Of a DNA stretch of 64,000 nucleotides, positions 12,276-25,001 are shown piece after piece. Origin of the DNA: Schistocerca nitens (taxonomy: Eukaryota > Arthropoda > Insecta > Orthoptera > Acrididae). Below the pieces are notes generated by a model. The model did not search any database. It saw only the letters and a program-made list of their open reading frames with translations, and was not told the origin of the DNA. The stretch spans positions 19,590,501 through 19,654,500 of the forward strand of contig NC_064621.1 of assembly GCF_023898315.1 (NCBI RefSeq), given 5' to 3'. Made by a program: the position numbers and the translations under genes. The first letter of the stretch is position 1, and the number at the start of each line of letters is the position of its first letter.

Positions 12276-12587
12276 ATCCGTTTCTTTACCTCTCCACTCC
12301 TTGCGGGCACTGATTTCTCTTATTTTATAATTATAATAATTTCCTTCCATATACGGTGGGCGACAACAAAATATTCGTGATTGAAATTTCACGAGCAGAT
12401 CCCCTGCAACTAAAAACACATTTGCTTTAACGATTACCACCCAAATTTGCGTGTCATATCCGTGGCACTCTCTACTCCATCTCGTGATAATACCAAATGA
12501 GATACCTTTCTTTTAACATTTTCGATGTGCTTCATCAGTACTTTCTGATGTGCATCCCACTGTATTGGGATAAGGCCGGTGCAGCCC
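12276..12587. other. No recognisable feature
   Basis: Spacer between the Tc1 remnant and the fold-back element. The last part (about 12555-12587) shows some mirrored similarity to sequence just outside the far end of the fold-back element (about 22174-22210), so the true terminus may lie a little further out. Confidence 0.4.
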
Positions 12588-12760
12588 CCAAGTACCGTTA
12601 TCCAAGATGACGGCGATGACGTCATCAACCGACATCAGTTGATGACGTCATCCAAGATGGCGTTCGTGACGTCAGTTGAAGACATCATCCAAGATGGCGG
12701 CCTTGACGTCAGCTGATGACGCAACTACCGTTATTCATGATGGCGAGAAAGTGCTGCGCC
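12588..12760. repeat. Terminal motif cluster: CCAAGATGGCGG and TGACGTCA
   Basis: Within about 120 bp TGACGTCA occurs four times (12617-12624, 12643-12650, 12667-12674, 12704-12711), alternating with TCCAAGATGG-type motifs at 12601, 12651 and 12689-12700. The same motif pair recurs at the far end (22060-22165), at 38090-38440, at 43050-43100 and at both tips of the second palindrome (43780-43806, 55978-56005). TGACGTCA is the palindromic bZIP (CRE) site, and AAGATGGCGG is the classical YY1-type motif. Any regulatory role is inferred. Confidence 0.8.
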
Positions 12761-13145
12761 CCTCTGCCACCCCCCCCATCCCTGCCACGTCCCCCCTGCT
12801 GGGAACTTCAAATTCCATCAGGACAATGTAATGCACCTCTACTAACATAATAACCTAAGAAAATGGCGGGAAGATAGGTCACTCGGGGCACCTCCACTAA
12901 AGTCACCCAACCGCCACCTCAGCCTAGAAATTGGTGGCAATTTTGAATTTTGGAGGGAAGATACGTCAATTGAGGTATCTCCACTAACCCAAGAAAATGG
13001 TGGAAAAAAGAGGGCAGCTGGGTTACCTCCACTAACCTCAGTCATCCGACCGCCACCTCCTTCTAGGGATTGGCGGGAAATTTGAATTTTGAAGGGAAGA
13101 TAGCTCAATTCGGCTCTCTCTACCAACCTAAGAAAATGGGAAAGA

Positions 13146-16100
13146 AGCAACCAGGCTGCTCGCAGTGGCCCGATTCCGCAGCGTCTCCTCCTCCACCGTC
13201 ACGTCCTCAGCGATCACGTGAGGTACAGCACACACCCCTGTTCATCTTGCCACAGAACTCCAAGGGATGCTCACACTGATCCCATATGCAAACCGCCTCT
13301 GGGCAGCACGTGTGTTTACCGTTGCTGACACTATACCTGTGGATACTAACGTCACAGACCACGCTATAGATGTCTGTTCCAGAATGGCACAGGCTGCTTT
13401 CCCCCTAGGGATCCAAACGGGTCACAGGAGCTGCGTCCAGCCATGCGTACCTGCCCCAGCGTCACTGAGGCCTCGCCGCGAAGCGCCCGTGTGGCGACTC
13501 ACCATCTAAACGGTTCTCAATGTTACACTGATGTCACATGGCTATCTAAAATAAGAACCGAGTCGACCTCTCGGAAATTGTATAGTGTCCCAGAAATAGT
13601 TAACGGTCGCTTTTGTAGGAGCTTTTATGATGTCTCAGCTTGTTCACATGGAAATTCTTGTCCTAACACAACTTATTTACGAAAATAGCTTAGAATAACC
13701 TTGGAATGCATTCTTTCTCATGCTCCTAATGAGGCACCCCAACCATCATCTGTCAGCCTTCCTGCTTTCAACATACGCAATGTTCTCACCGCTATGTAGA
13801 GACTCCTTTTTCCCAGCACAAAGGATGTTGTTGAATGAATGGAGGATTATTACTGGCTCTTATCGAATTTACCCTCTGAATTACTGATGAAGCCGGTGTG
13901 GAAGCACCATGCAATTTTCTTTCTTGCTGCAGACGAGACTTTCGGCAGCAAAAAACAATATTTTACAAAGGTCGCCATATTACACTGCAAATTAAATCCT
14001 GCAATGTGCCCCTACATATCGCAAAAACGGAAAGACTCCTACCCAATTACACTGCTCTCCCACTGAGGACAAGAGTTAGAATATTCGAACGCGAAACCAA
14101 CATGCAACCCATCAATATATCACCACGTACCCTACATATCGACATATACAGTAAGACTCCTACTCAGTTACACTGCTCTCCCACCATGGACAGGAGCTTG
14201 AATATTACAGTGTGAAACCGATCTCCAACCTATCAATATATCACCGCGTACTGTATCAATGTAGTAAACATGCAATTCGTATCCTGTGCCATACAAAGTC
14301 AGCCCTTTTACATCATTCGTACATATACCGCAAAGACAGACAGCACAGTACATATACTCGTGGCACAAGATATCGCGAGATAGGCCGAGCATTCACCTCC
14401 AACGTGTGGCCAGAGCGCCCTCAGTGGATCCAAGTCACTCTCAGAACAGTTCCACAAATTTGGCCTCGTTTCCCCCCTTGGCACAAATGCATTACCGTTT
14501 CTGGTCCGGACCTGCTTGCTTGCTCGCTCACTTTTCTGCACCTGACTCTGGGACTACATGAACTTATCTAATTTCACATAGCTTGCCAGAATATCATACC
14601 AATTACGCGGTACATCTCGATATCAAACAGATATCAACATCGCTTGCATAGCAGTACCACTCGCACGATATAACTCCGAAGATATAGACTGGAAATTATT
14701 TCTCTAGAAACCTAAAAGTTTAGCTAGGTGGGGCATGCTATAAACCACTAACTAGAAATCAGTCACGTCTGCGAAGACTTTTACTCACAAACACAAAAAA
14801 TAGAGAAAATTATATTTCCACTTGAAAATATCGATGTCGGTGGTGTAGCAGATTCCAAATCACCCCATTAATTAACAAGGTTAACTAAGGTGTTTCTCAT
14901 GCCTAGAGAACCGGCGAACGTGTCTTCCACATGCTAGATGTGCACACCACAATCTCTAAAAGCGCGAAATGTGTAGAAGCAGTCAACCGAACAATTTACA
15001 TGAGGGGGACTAACGGTCCAGCACAAATGCATCTCTACATTCACTCTTCTCAAATTTCCGCGTGAAGCTATCCAACACATATTAAGTATTAGTTCGCTAT
15101 TGAGTCATCTAGAGGACAACACGGTTAATTCGTCCACATTCCTACACCCCAACAGACCTCTACATTCTGACAGCTGCTGCGCTACAGGCTGAGAGCACAC
15201 ACAGAGAATCATCATCCTAAGAAATCGGTCACTTTTATGTTTTATCATTGTACTTACAACTAAATGTTACGGTCGTTGTCTCAATTGAACGTCTCTGGAA
15301 ATAGAAATATCTGTACCACTCTCGTGATCTGACATACTCTTCTCTTTGCTATCACAGTACACGACGTCAAATCCATACCTTCCTTTGCGCATTTATGAAC
15401 CAAACACATACTTCATAAGCCTGATGCTCAAGGTGAACTTATCAAGCATCCCCTACTACTACTAAGTATAATACTTGGCCAATAAATGATACCAGATAAT
15501 ACAAAATAATGGTGGCGGGTGGTGGGTGGACATGTTTCATAAGTGTTTATTGCAAGTTTCACCACTGTGTCTTAGAAAGTGAGGCATAATCATCCAGATG
15601 ACTGAGGTCATAAGAAATGTGCACTGGCTTTTGAGATCTCTAATGCCTCGCTGTCCGCTAGAAATGCTGTCTGGGATTTGGAATCAAGTCCCTCCATTGA
15701 AGCACATACCCGCGTTAATCACAGGCACAAGTGAATCATATTTCTGGCACTCTCATATCTCAAAACAAGTGACATTTCTCGAACCTATCTGCTACAGTAA
15801 AACTCCAGCCTCGTCGTTGGTAGTCCCTATGCATCCCGCAACATCCCCCTCAGACCCTGCACTTTGCGCATGTGATCATTCCAGTGTAAGTCGGCGTTGA
15901 GTGGAAGTCGGAGGAAACTATATCTACCACCTTCTGCATACCACGTAGATACACGCTAAGCCGCGACAGGACTGTGTTTTGACCATTCGATGGAAACGGA
16001 AACTGAGAGAAGATTGAGGATTTCTGCTACAGCACTGTGGTGCACCCCCAAACTATATACAAGCACTACAGATCCACGTCCATTCACATCTGTCTCCCCA

Positions 16101-16199
16101 TAATACTATCCTCACTATTCTGTACCATCCATGAGGTAAAAATTACGAATTATATAAGTTCAACTAACTTCATCCAATAGAGAACTAGATAAGATTTTT
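13146..16199. repeat. Inverted repeat 1, left arm
   Basis: Reverse complement of 17418-20690 with substitutions and indels. The inner boundary is clear: agaactagataagattttta ending at 16199 mirrors taaaaatcttatctagttct beginning at 17418. The outer boundary at about 13146 (gcaaccaggctgctcgcagtg) mirrors 20672-20690. No coding motif. A third, single-arm copy of this sequence lies at about 56520-59410. Confidence 0.85.
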
Positions 16200-17417
16200 A
16201 TTGCATCTGCCTCCTCCCATATATCAAAAACAAATATTACTTGCTAGCAGGCATCGAGCACATGTGACGGTGCTATTAAGTATGCAGGTGCTGACCAACT
16301 GCGAAGACCTGTTTAAAATCTCATCACCTGTACTCTAGGAGGATGATCACATACCGCGGACTGTACTGTAAGTCGCAACAGACGCCCTCTGTGGCCCTGT
16401 CTTCTTGTTTGAAACGTTATTTTTTTCTGCTCTATCACGCTTTCTACACAGCGAATCATTTTGTTTTTCTACCACGAATTTGAAGTCTGTGTCAGGTTCT
16501 AAACTGACATTACGACGTTCTGATCCACTGCCTCTCACAGACAACAAGTACATCACCCCAAAGTACAGTTATCCAAGATGGCGCACTGTGACACGATTGA
16601 TGTCATTCAAGATGACTGCCGTGATGTCAGTTAATGGCTCGAAAGTGGCTGGAAAGTGCCACATACCCCTTGCCAAGGCCCCCTTGGCGGAAAGTCTGAA
16701 TTTTGGAGGGAAGACAGGTCAATTGGGCTACCTCTAGACCTCAAACTGTGTAAACCACATTGCTACTGCTGTTAGCATAACACATCACACACGCTGGATG
16801 ATTTTAAACAAAAGTCATTTGCAACATAAGAAAATTGTTATCCTTTAACGCAGATGCACGTAAGTTTAGTGGTGAATGGTTCTCTGTCTTCCTAAAAAGC
16901 ATCAAACACAGTAGTCAACAAGCGTGTACACCAGTACCTCAATAGACAATCAGTATAATGGTGCCTCGACAGCGAAAAATCGACTGCTTTCCTGATTCCC
17001 TTCGCTTCCATGTCGACGTTTTCTCGGATTCCTCTTGCTGCCGTATACTTGTTCCCATGTACAAATTGTTCTGCGTGAACCAGAACATACGAAAGTACTT
17101 CCACAATTTCCGCGCATTTCTGTGTATATTCGGTCAATCTACACCTACTCCCTCGTCATTTTTCGCAATTCGATCGATTTTATGTCAGATCTATCCATGC
17201 GATCATAACATAACCTCTCGTTCTGTGTTCTAAAATTGCTTGTAAAAGTATCACAGCCGCCAACACGTAGCCCAAATGCACTGATGGTGAGGTACAGAAT
17301 AGCACTGTACTCGATTGTGTCCAATCACCTCCACATTTGGAGGGTGTTTGCTCTGTTTTCTGTATGTCTGTGTATATGCATGTGTCGCGGATGGCTCCCA
17401 GGTGGAGGGAGACATGT
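16200..17417. other. Unique centre of inverted repeat 1
   Basis: Not mirrored. It contains another terminus-like motif at 16556-16585 (aaagtacagttatccaagatggcg), followed by sequence similar to the outer left end, including gaattttggagggaagacagg near 16690. The centre may therefore hold the end of a second family copy. No gene recognised. Confidence 0.5.
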
Positions 17418-20400
17418 TAAAAATCTTATCTAGTTCTCTATTGGATGAAGTTAGTTGAGCTTTTATAATTCGTAATATTTCCCTGATGGATGGTACAGAA
17501 TAACGAGGATAGCATTATGGAGAGATAGATGTGAATAGACATGGATCTGTAGTGCTTGTATATAGTTTGGGGGTGCACCACAGTGCTGTAGCAGAAATCC
17601 TCAATCTTCTCTCAGTTTCCGTTTCCATCGAATGGTCAAAACACAGTCCTGTCGCAGCTTAGCGTGTATCTACGTGGTATGCAGAAGGTGGTAGATATAG
17701 TTTCCTCCGACTTCCACTCAACGCCGACTTCACTGGAATGATCACATGCGCAAAGTGCAGGGTCTGAGGGGGATGTTGCGGGATGCATAGGGACTACCAA
17801 CGACGAGGCTGGAATTTTACTGTAGCAGATAGGTTCGAGAAATGTCACTTGTTTGGAGATATGAGAGTGCCAGAAATATGATTCACTTGTGCCTGTGATT
17901 AACGCAGGTATGTGCTTCAATGGAGGGACTTGATTCCAAATCCCAGACAGCATTTCTAGCAGGTAGCGTGGCATTAGAGATCTCAAAAGCCAGTGTACAT
18001 TTCTTACGACCTCAGTCATCACACCATCTACTATTTGTCATCCTTCTCAATTATCCATAGCCTATATCCCAGTGGAAATATCACCGACCCTCTGACATTG
18101 CATCGAGACAGAATGTGTTACAAATACTGGAGAAATATCTAGCGATGGAGGCGTAAAGGGGGTTGCAAATACCGGTTTCATACCAGGTTCCTTAGCTGAA
18201 TAACTTTCAAAATTAAGTTATTTTATCACGAGGTTGCATCGTGGACTAGGTGTAACCGGACTGCTGGTCTTGATAATACATACTCCTGCGATCACCGTCT
18301 CGGTATTTGTCCGGAAAAACCAATTCATTCGGAAGTAATGCCATATCTCGATCTGCGATCGGGTTTCTTAACGTCTGGCCGATTATGCCTCTATTTATAA
18401 GACACAGTGGTAACACTCGCAAGAAAAACTTACGAGACATGTCCACCCACGGTTCATTTTTCTCTCACTATTATGTTGTATCGTCTGGGATCATTTATTG
18501 GCCAAGTATTATACTTATCAGTAATATGGGAAGCGTCATAGGTTGATCTTGAGCATCAGGCTTATAAAGTATGTGTTTGTGTTCAGACATGCACAAAGGA
18601 AGGTATGGATTTGACGTCATGTACTGTGATAGCAAAGGGAGAGTATGTCAGGTCATGAGAGTGGTACAGATATTTCTATTTCCAGAGACGTTCAATTGAG
18701 ACAACGACCGTAACATTTAGTTGTAAGTACAATGATAAAACATATAAGTGACCGATTTCTTTGGATGATGATTCTCTGTGTGTGCTCTCAGCCTGTAGCG
18801 CTCAGCTGTCAGAATGGAGAGGTCTGTTGGGGTGTAGGAATGTGGACGAATTAACCGTGTTGTCCTCTAGATGACTCAATAGCGAACTAATACTTAATAT
18901 GTGTTGGATAGCTTCACACGGAAATTTGAGAAGAGTGAATGTAGAGATGCATTTGTGCTGGACCGTTAGTCCCCCTCATGTAAATTGTTCGGTTGACTGC
19001 TTCTACACATTTCGCGCCTTTAGAGATTATGATGTGCACATCTAGCATGTGGAAGACACGTTCGCCGGTTCTCTAGGCATGAGAAACACCTTAGTTAACC
19101 TTGTTAATTAATGGGGTGATTTGGAATCTGCTACACCACCGACATCGATATTTTCAAGTGGAAATATCATTTTCTCTATTTTTTGTGTTTGTGAGTAAAA
19201 GTCTTCGCAGACGTGACTGATTTCTAGTTAGTGGTTTATAGCATGCCCCACCTAGCTAAACTTTTAGGTTTCTAGAGAAATAATTTCCAGTCTATATCTT
19301 CGGAGTTATATCGTGCGAGTGGTACTGCTATGCAAGCGATGTTGATATCTGTTTGATATCGAGATGTACCACGTAAATGGTATGATATTCTAGCAAGCTA
19401 TGTGAAATTAGATAAGTTCGTGTAGTCCCAGAGTCAGGATATGGGTGCAGAAAAGTGAGCGAGCAAGCAAGCAGGTCCGGACCAGAAACAGTAATGCATT
19501 TGTGCCAAGGGGGGAAACGAGACCAAATTTGTGGAACTGTTCTGAGAGTGACTTGGATCCACTGAGGGCGCTCTGGCCACACGTTGGAGGTGAATGCTCG
19601 GCCTATCTCGCGATATCTTGTGCCACGAGTATATGTACTGTGCTGTCTGTCTTTGCGGTATATGTACGAATGATGTAAAAGGGCTGACTTTGTATGGCAC
19701 AGGATACGAATTGCATGTTTACTACATTGATACAGTACGCGGTGATATATTGATAGGTTGGAGATCGGTTTCACACTGTAATATTCAAGCTCCTGTCCAT
19801 GGTGGGAGAGCAGTGTAACTGAGTAGGAGTCTTACTGTATATGTCGATATGTAGGGTACGTGGTGATATATTGATGGGTTGCATGTTGGTTTCGCGTTCG
19901 AATATTCTAACTCTTGTCCTCAGTGGGAGAGCAGTGTAATTGGGTAGGAGTCTTTCCGTTTTTGCGATATGTAGGGGCACATTGCAGGATTTAATTTGCA
20001 GTGTAATATGGCGACCTTTGTAAAATATTGTTTTTTGCTGCCGAAAGTCTCGTCTGCAGCAAGAAAGAAAATTGCATGGTGCTTCCACACCGGCTTCATC
20101 AGTAATTCAGAGGGTAAATTCGATAAGAGCCAGTAATAATCCTCCATTCATTCAACAACATCCTTTGTGCTGGGAAAAAGGAGTCTCTACATAGCGGTGA
20201 GAACATTGCGTATGTTGAAAGCAGGAAGGCTGACAGATGATGGTTGGGGTGCCTCATTAGGAGCATGAGGAAGAATGCATTCCAAGGTTATTCTAAGCTA
20301 TTTTCGTAAATAAGTTGTGTTAGGACAAGAATTTCCATGTGAACAAGCTGAGACATCATAAAAGCTCCTACAAAAGCGACCGCTAACTATTTCTGGGACA

Positions 20401-20690
20401 CTATACAATTTCCGAGAGGTCGACTCGGTTCTTATTTTAGATAGCCATGTGACATCAGTATAACATTGAGAACCGTTTAGATGGTGAGTCGCCACACAGG
20501 TATAGTGTCAGCAACGGTAAACACACGTGCTGCCCAGAGGCGGTTTGCATATGGGATCGGTGTGAGCATGCCTTGGAGTTCTGTGGCAAGATGAACTGGG
20601 GTGTGTGCTGTACCTCACGTAATCGGCGAGGACGTGACGGTGGAGGAGGAGACGCTGCGGAATTGGGTCGCTGTGAGCAGCATGGTTGCT
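17418..20690. repeat. Inverted repeat 1, right arm
   Basis: Reverse complement of 13146-16199. It contains about 370 bp between roughly 18025 and 18400 that is missing from the left arm, where sequence jumps directly from gaggcataatc to the equivalent of atccagatgactgaggtc. Open frames here are mirror images of those in the left arm and carry no known domain. Confidence 0.85.
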
Positions 20691-20693
20691 GCA

Positions 20694-21790
20694 GCCCTAA
20701 CTCGCTAGCCTGAGGGAGCGTGGCCCATGGACATCAGAGCGACGCTGTGGTGGCCACGGCTGTGGTGGGATTGGGGCTGGGGATGGCGGAGGGTTGGTAG
20801 ACGGCGGCGGCGGCGGCGGGCGTCCAGTGGCGGAATGTGTTTTTTATTAGCGGTCTTTTGTTTAAACAGTATTCCATCGATTTCACCCACCAATAGGCTG
20901 CTGCAAATTTTAAAAAAATCTACTCCATACATGTGAAAAATATCGATTTAATTAATTTGAATAAATTTTTTATATCAACATGGTGTTAGTGGTACTACAG
21001 TTACAGGAGGGTGTGCGTGACTGAGTGACATGGAGCAGAGCAGCAGGTTAAGTGCAGAACATTAGGTTAATGTGCATAATTTTTAAGTAAAATGCAGTAC
21101 AATAGTTTAAGAGGGTGGGTGAGAAAGAAGAATGCGGCAGAAATGACGTTCAAAAGCATGTGAAATTCGAAAAGTGAACCAGAAAATGGTGGGAGGACAA
21201 AACTAATTACTTAATTTGGTATCAAAGGCGGTAGAACCCAAGCATATCAGAGCATGTGGTTTGTATCAATATGATAAATATACCGTCTCAAATCCATCCG
21301 TAAATAAATTGTTCCAAAGTAAATAAAGTACACTCCTACCTCTCTCCAGCAGTCAAGTGCAAACTGAGTCATTTTCCCCTCCAGAGTGTCATCTTGAGTT
21401 ATGTCACGGAATGGGTGACAGCACCCTCTGGTGACAGTAGTGTGTACTGAGTCCATACCTCATGGCGACCACTCTGTTTCCCGCCATTTTCCTCCACCGT
21501 CATGGGTTACATCACGGAACAGACGACATTGCTCCCTGGTAGCAGTACTGTGTACTAGATCCAGACCTCGTAGTGAACACACTGTTTCCCATCCTCTCGG
21601 ATAATGGTACTTGCGTCATCAGCTAACGTCATGGCCGCCATCTTGGATTACGTCACGGAATGAACGACAGCGCCCTCTGGTGGATGTACTGTGTACTAGG
21701 TCAGTTGTAGTCCGGACCCCATGGCGACTACACGTGATGGTGGTATTGCCTCTTATTGTTTAAATAAAGACTGGTGCACGCAAAATAAAG
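20694..21790. other. Right-side-only segment of inverted repeat 1
   Basis: No counterpart on the left. Contains a (GGC)n-like stretch at about 20800-20820 and sequence around 21230-21330 that is a mirrored relative of 43350-43420 in the later repeat block. No gene is supported; an arginine-rich open frame here is a by-product of the GGC repeat. Confidence 0.5.
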
Positions 21791-22179
21791 ACGGACGTCC
21801 AGCACAGGTCGTGTCTTCTCCCCGCCATTTTCTAGGATGGGGTGGCGGTCAGATGACTTAGATCAGTGGAGGTAGCCCAAGTGACCTAACTTCACGCCAT
21901 TTTCTTAGGTTCTTAGGTTAGTGGAGGTGTGTTGCATTCTCCTGATGGAATTTGAACTTCCCACCAGGGGAGGGGGGGGGGGGCAAGCCACGGGGCGTGG
22001 CAGAGGGGCGCAGCACTTTCCCACCACCTTGTATAATGGTAGTTGCGTCATCAGCTGACGTCTTGGCCGCCATCTTGGATGATGTCATTAACTGACGTCA
22101 CAGACGCCGTCTTGAGTGACTTCATTAACTGATGTCATTTGATGACGTCATCGCTGTCATCTTGGATAACTGTTTTTTG

Positions 22180-23060
22180 TGGGCAACACCAGACTTGTCC
22201 CAATACTTCCCATACCGCACTTCAGTATTCTAAAAGAGGATGGACGAGCGTACTGTAGGCAGTGTCTTTAGTAGACGTTTTGCATTTTCTTAGTGTTCTG
22301 TCAACAAACCATAATCTTTGATATGCTTTTCCCACAACAATATATGTGTGATCATAGCAGTTTATAGTTATTTGTAACTGTAATCCCTAAGTATTTAGCT
22401 GAATTCACAACCTTTAGGTATGTGATTTGTCGTGTAACAGAAATTTAGCGGAATTCCTTTAGTTTTCGTGTGGAGGACTTGGTGCTTTTCATTATTTAGA
22501 GTCAACTGCCACCTTTAGCAGCGTACAGATATCTTGTCTAAAACGTTTTGCAATTGGTATTGACGACTTTACGAGACGGTAAATGACAACGTAATCTGCA
22601 AACATTCTAAGAGAGCTGCTGAGATCGTATCAGGAACAACAAGGGGCCTGTAACACTTCCTTGGAGAACGCCAGGACTGCATTTCTTCTGTTTTGCGCGA
22701 TGACGTTCCTTCAGGTATTACGAACTGTGACCTTTCTCACAGGAAATCATGAATACAGTCGCGCAACTGAGGCGAGAGCCCTAGACACGCAATTTGATTA
22801 GAATCCATTTGTGACGAACGATGTCAAAAGCCTAATGGAAATCTAAAAACATCGAATCAGTTTGGCATCACATGTCGATAGCGGTTACTTTGTGGGAATA
22901 AAGAGCTAGTTGTGTTCCACAAGAACGATATATTCTGAATACGTATTGGCTATTTGTCAATAACAGTTTTCTTCGAGGGAATTCATAAAGTTTGAATACA
23001 GTGTACGTTCAAAAAACCTACTGTAAATCGGCCCTTCAACCATCTCTAGACTTTTACTAT
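22180..23060 (-). pseudogene. LINE reverse-transcriptase remnant (minus)
   Basis: Minus strand. Broken frames read, in order from about 23060 to 22200, LNVLYSNFMNSLEENCY, then PVRKVTVRNT, FADYVVIYRLVKSS (motif C with FADD altered to FADY), KGIPLNFCYTTNH and ITVTNNYK. These match the RT core and post-RT region of a Jockey/CR1-like LINE. Several stops and frameshifts. The 3' end of this LINE fragment adjoins the end of the fold-back element at about 22175. Confidence 0.7.
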
Positions 23061-23589
23061 CTAACGTTCTAAAGAATTTGGCACGATATCCCCCAGGAGG
23101 AAATTACAATCAATGCCCAGCCGAATAACTGCTTGCGCAAAGGCCAGATGTGGACCACAGAGTTATTGACTTGCTCAATTTGTGAAGCCCTTTTCCTGAA
23201 TAAATCACGCAATTTGTCTGAAATTGTAATAATTCATCTGTAAATGTAGATCACATCAGCCGATTTTTGTCACTTTCGGATAAGTCTTTCGTGGTACGTG
23301 TTTTTTCGTTTTGTTTTGTTTTGTTTTATCTTACGGTGTATTTTAATGAACTGGTAGGCAATATTAACAGCAACCCTGGTTTTTTTATACAATATTCCGT
23401 TATCTATAATGAAGTTCCATATGAAAACGGTGCACTAGTACTTAGGTATCTTCATAAGATTTCAAAGTGGTACAAAGATTGGCAACTTGTTTCAGTGTTC
23501 AGAAGTGTAAAATTATCAGTTGTCAAAACCAAAAAAGTGGTATCTGACAATTACAACACAAATTATTAACAATTAAAATCAGTCAAGTC
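23061..23589. other. No recognisable feature
   Basis: Probably decayed LINE sequence at the left edge. An open frame at 23267-23569 has no recognisable motif and a low-complexity start. Confidence 0.4.
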
Positions 23590-23960
23590 ATACAAATAAA
23601 TACCTGGTTGTAACAGTTTGCAGGGATACGAACTGGAATGATCACATAGGCTCTGTTCACAGAGAGAATACTGACAAAATGCAGTCAATCTACAGAGGAG
23701 ATTGTTTAAAAAAAACTCCCTGCGAGCCATCCCAGAAAACTGTTCGAGTGTGTAGGACCCACACGAATTATCAGGGGACACTGAACGTATAGAAAGAAAG
23801 GTAGCGCGAATGTTGTTTGACTCACGGAACAGCGTCACAGGCGTGCTTAAACGGCCAAATGCTTACACTTGGCCGCAAACTATCCTACGAAAGTCAATTT
23901 ATAAAGCTTCAAGAACCAGTGTTTAGTTAACAATATAGAAATACACTGCTTGACGATTGC
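23590..23960 (+). pseudogene. LINE C-terminal fragment
   Basis: Plus-strand frames with stops include VTVCRDTNWNDHIG near 23608-23650 and ERIERKVARMLFDSRNSV near 23788-23835. This resembles the post-RT segment of insect LINE proteins, where a YLGVxVxxDxxWxxHI motif is followed later by a KVQRRAARF-like motif. Too short and decayed to classify further. Confidence 0.45.
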
Positions 23961-24168
23961 TAAGGAACAGAGACGCTGTTAGTCAGGAATAATCGCAGGT
24001 AATGAAGAACGACATGAAACACAGTGTATACGTGATAGAGTTGGAGTGGTATATTAATAACGAAAAATGTTACAGATTTTACCACATGGGGAAGCAGGAT
24101 AACAGACATAAAAAACGTTAATCTTTGACTCAGAGCAGACTCCCGACATTAAGGTCGAGACCGGACTA

Positions 24169-25001
24169 TCAGTAAAGAACATGCCCTCCTCTGTCACTAA
24201 GGCACATTTTACATCTGTTATTCATAATGGTCACCAAATCGTTGAGGAACCCTTGGGGGATATTGTCTTGCTTCTCTCTCAGGCGGTTTTCGGTTCTTGC
24301 ACGGTTCGAGGAGGAGATGTTCGTTGAGAAACACGCCAGCCAAGAGCGCCCCCGGCGTGCTGTGCAGGGTTCAGGTTCTGGGAGTACGCAGGCCATTCCA
24401 TACGTCCAGTATCTTCACTATCCAGTTTCTCCGACACCTCAGCGGTCCTATGTGGGCGGGTGTTGTCGCCCATAAACAGAAAGTCGGGACCTACCGCGTC
24501 CCTAAACAGACAATAGCTCTGTGATGTAACAGTACATCGTCCAAAGGTATGCAGCGGTTTTGGGCTATGGAGCTCAATGTCTCCCCACACCGTAGCGCCT
24601 AGGCCATACAGATGGTGTTCCATGTACATTCTGTGGTGTGTATTGTGTTCCTCTCTCTCTCCACACTCGCTGGTGGGCAGAATCAGTTGCCAAACCATCC
24701 TGATTTAATCAGGGAGAGACATGTATACCATCGATCTGCCGAGGAGTGAGGCCTTGGTTCCTTGCGATGTGGTGATCCGCCTACGACCACAAGCATAGCA
24801 CTTCCATCTTCAGTGACCTTTTTTAATCGCGACATGACCGGCTTCATGTCGTCCACGATCGTAAACACTCCAATCGTGTCCTGCAGACACGGTGCCCCAC
24901 CGCATGAATGTGGCTCTAATCGGTTCCACAACAAACTCCGTGAAACACAGCACCGCATGAACTGTCGGATGTGTGCAGAGCGTTCTTGCGCAGGCCGTCA
25001 A
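24169..25001 (-). pseudogene. Tc1-like transposase remnant
   Basis: Minus strand. The frame at 24698-24279 contains FLFMGDNTRPHRTAEVSEKL and then RMEWPAYSQNLNPAQH, the second catalytic aspartate and the segment that should end with the catalytic glutamate (usually SPDLNPxEH). Here that glutamate is Q, 34 residues after the aspartate's neighbour, so this was a DD34E enzyme. A frameshift leads to a C-terminal frame ending MNNRCKMCLSDRGGHVLY at 24169, typical of the family's C-terminus. Upstream pieces at 24958-24683 are frameshifted. No inverted repeats identified. Confidence 0.75.

Larger units (their letters stand above)
12588..22173. mobile_element. Large non-coding fold-back element (inverted repeat 1)
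   Basis: The two halves are reverse complements over several kilobases. Starting from the ends, aagtaccgttatccaagatg at 12588 mirrors catcttggataactg at about 22157-22171. The main arms are 13146-16199 and 17418-20690, with a unique centre at 16200-17417. Mirrored open frames confirm pairing, for example 13839-14066 (+) with 19920-20147 (-). The coordinate sums shift inside the arms, showing indels: about 150 bp extra in the left arm near 13345-13490 and about 370 bp extra in the right arm between 18022 and 19328. The right side also has about 1.1 kb (20694-21790) with no counterpart. No transposase or polymerase frame is seen. Confidence 0.8.

Noticed and set aside
13839-14571. Conserved small genes because identical frames occur at 19328-20147
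   Set aside because: Identity follows from the inverted duplication; the divergent third copy at 56520-59410 does not keep these frames open.
20727-20936. Arginine-rich short protein
   Set aside because: Translation of a GGC-rich stretch in a non-coding repeat.
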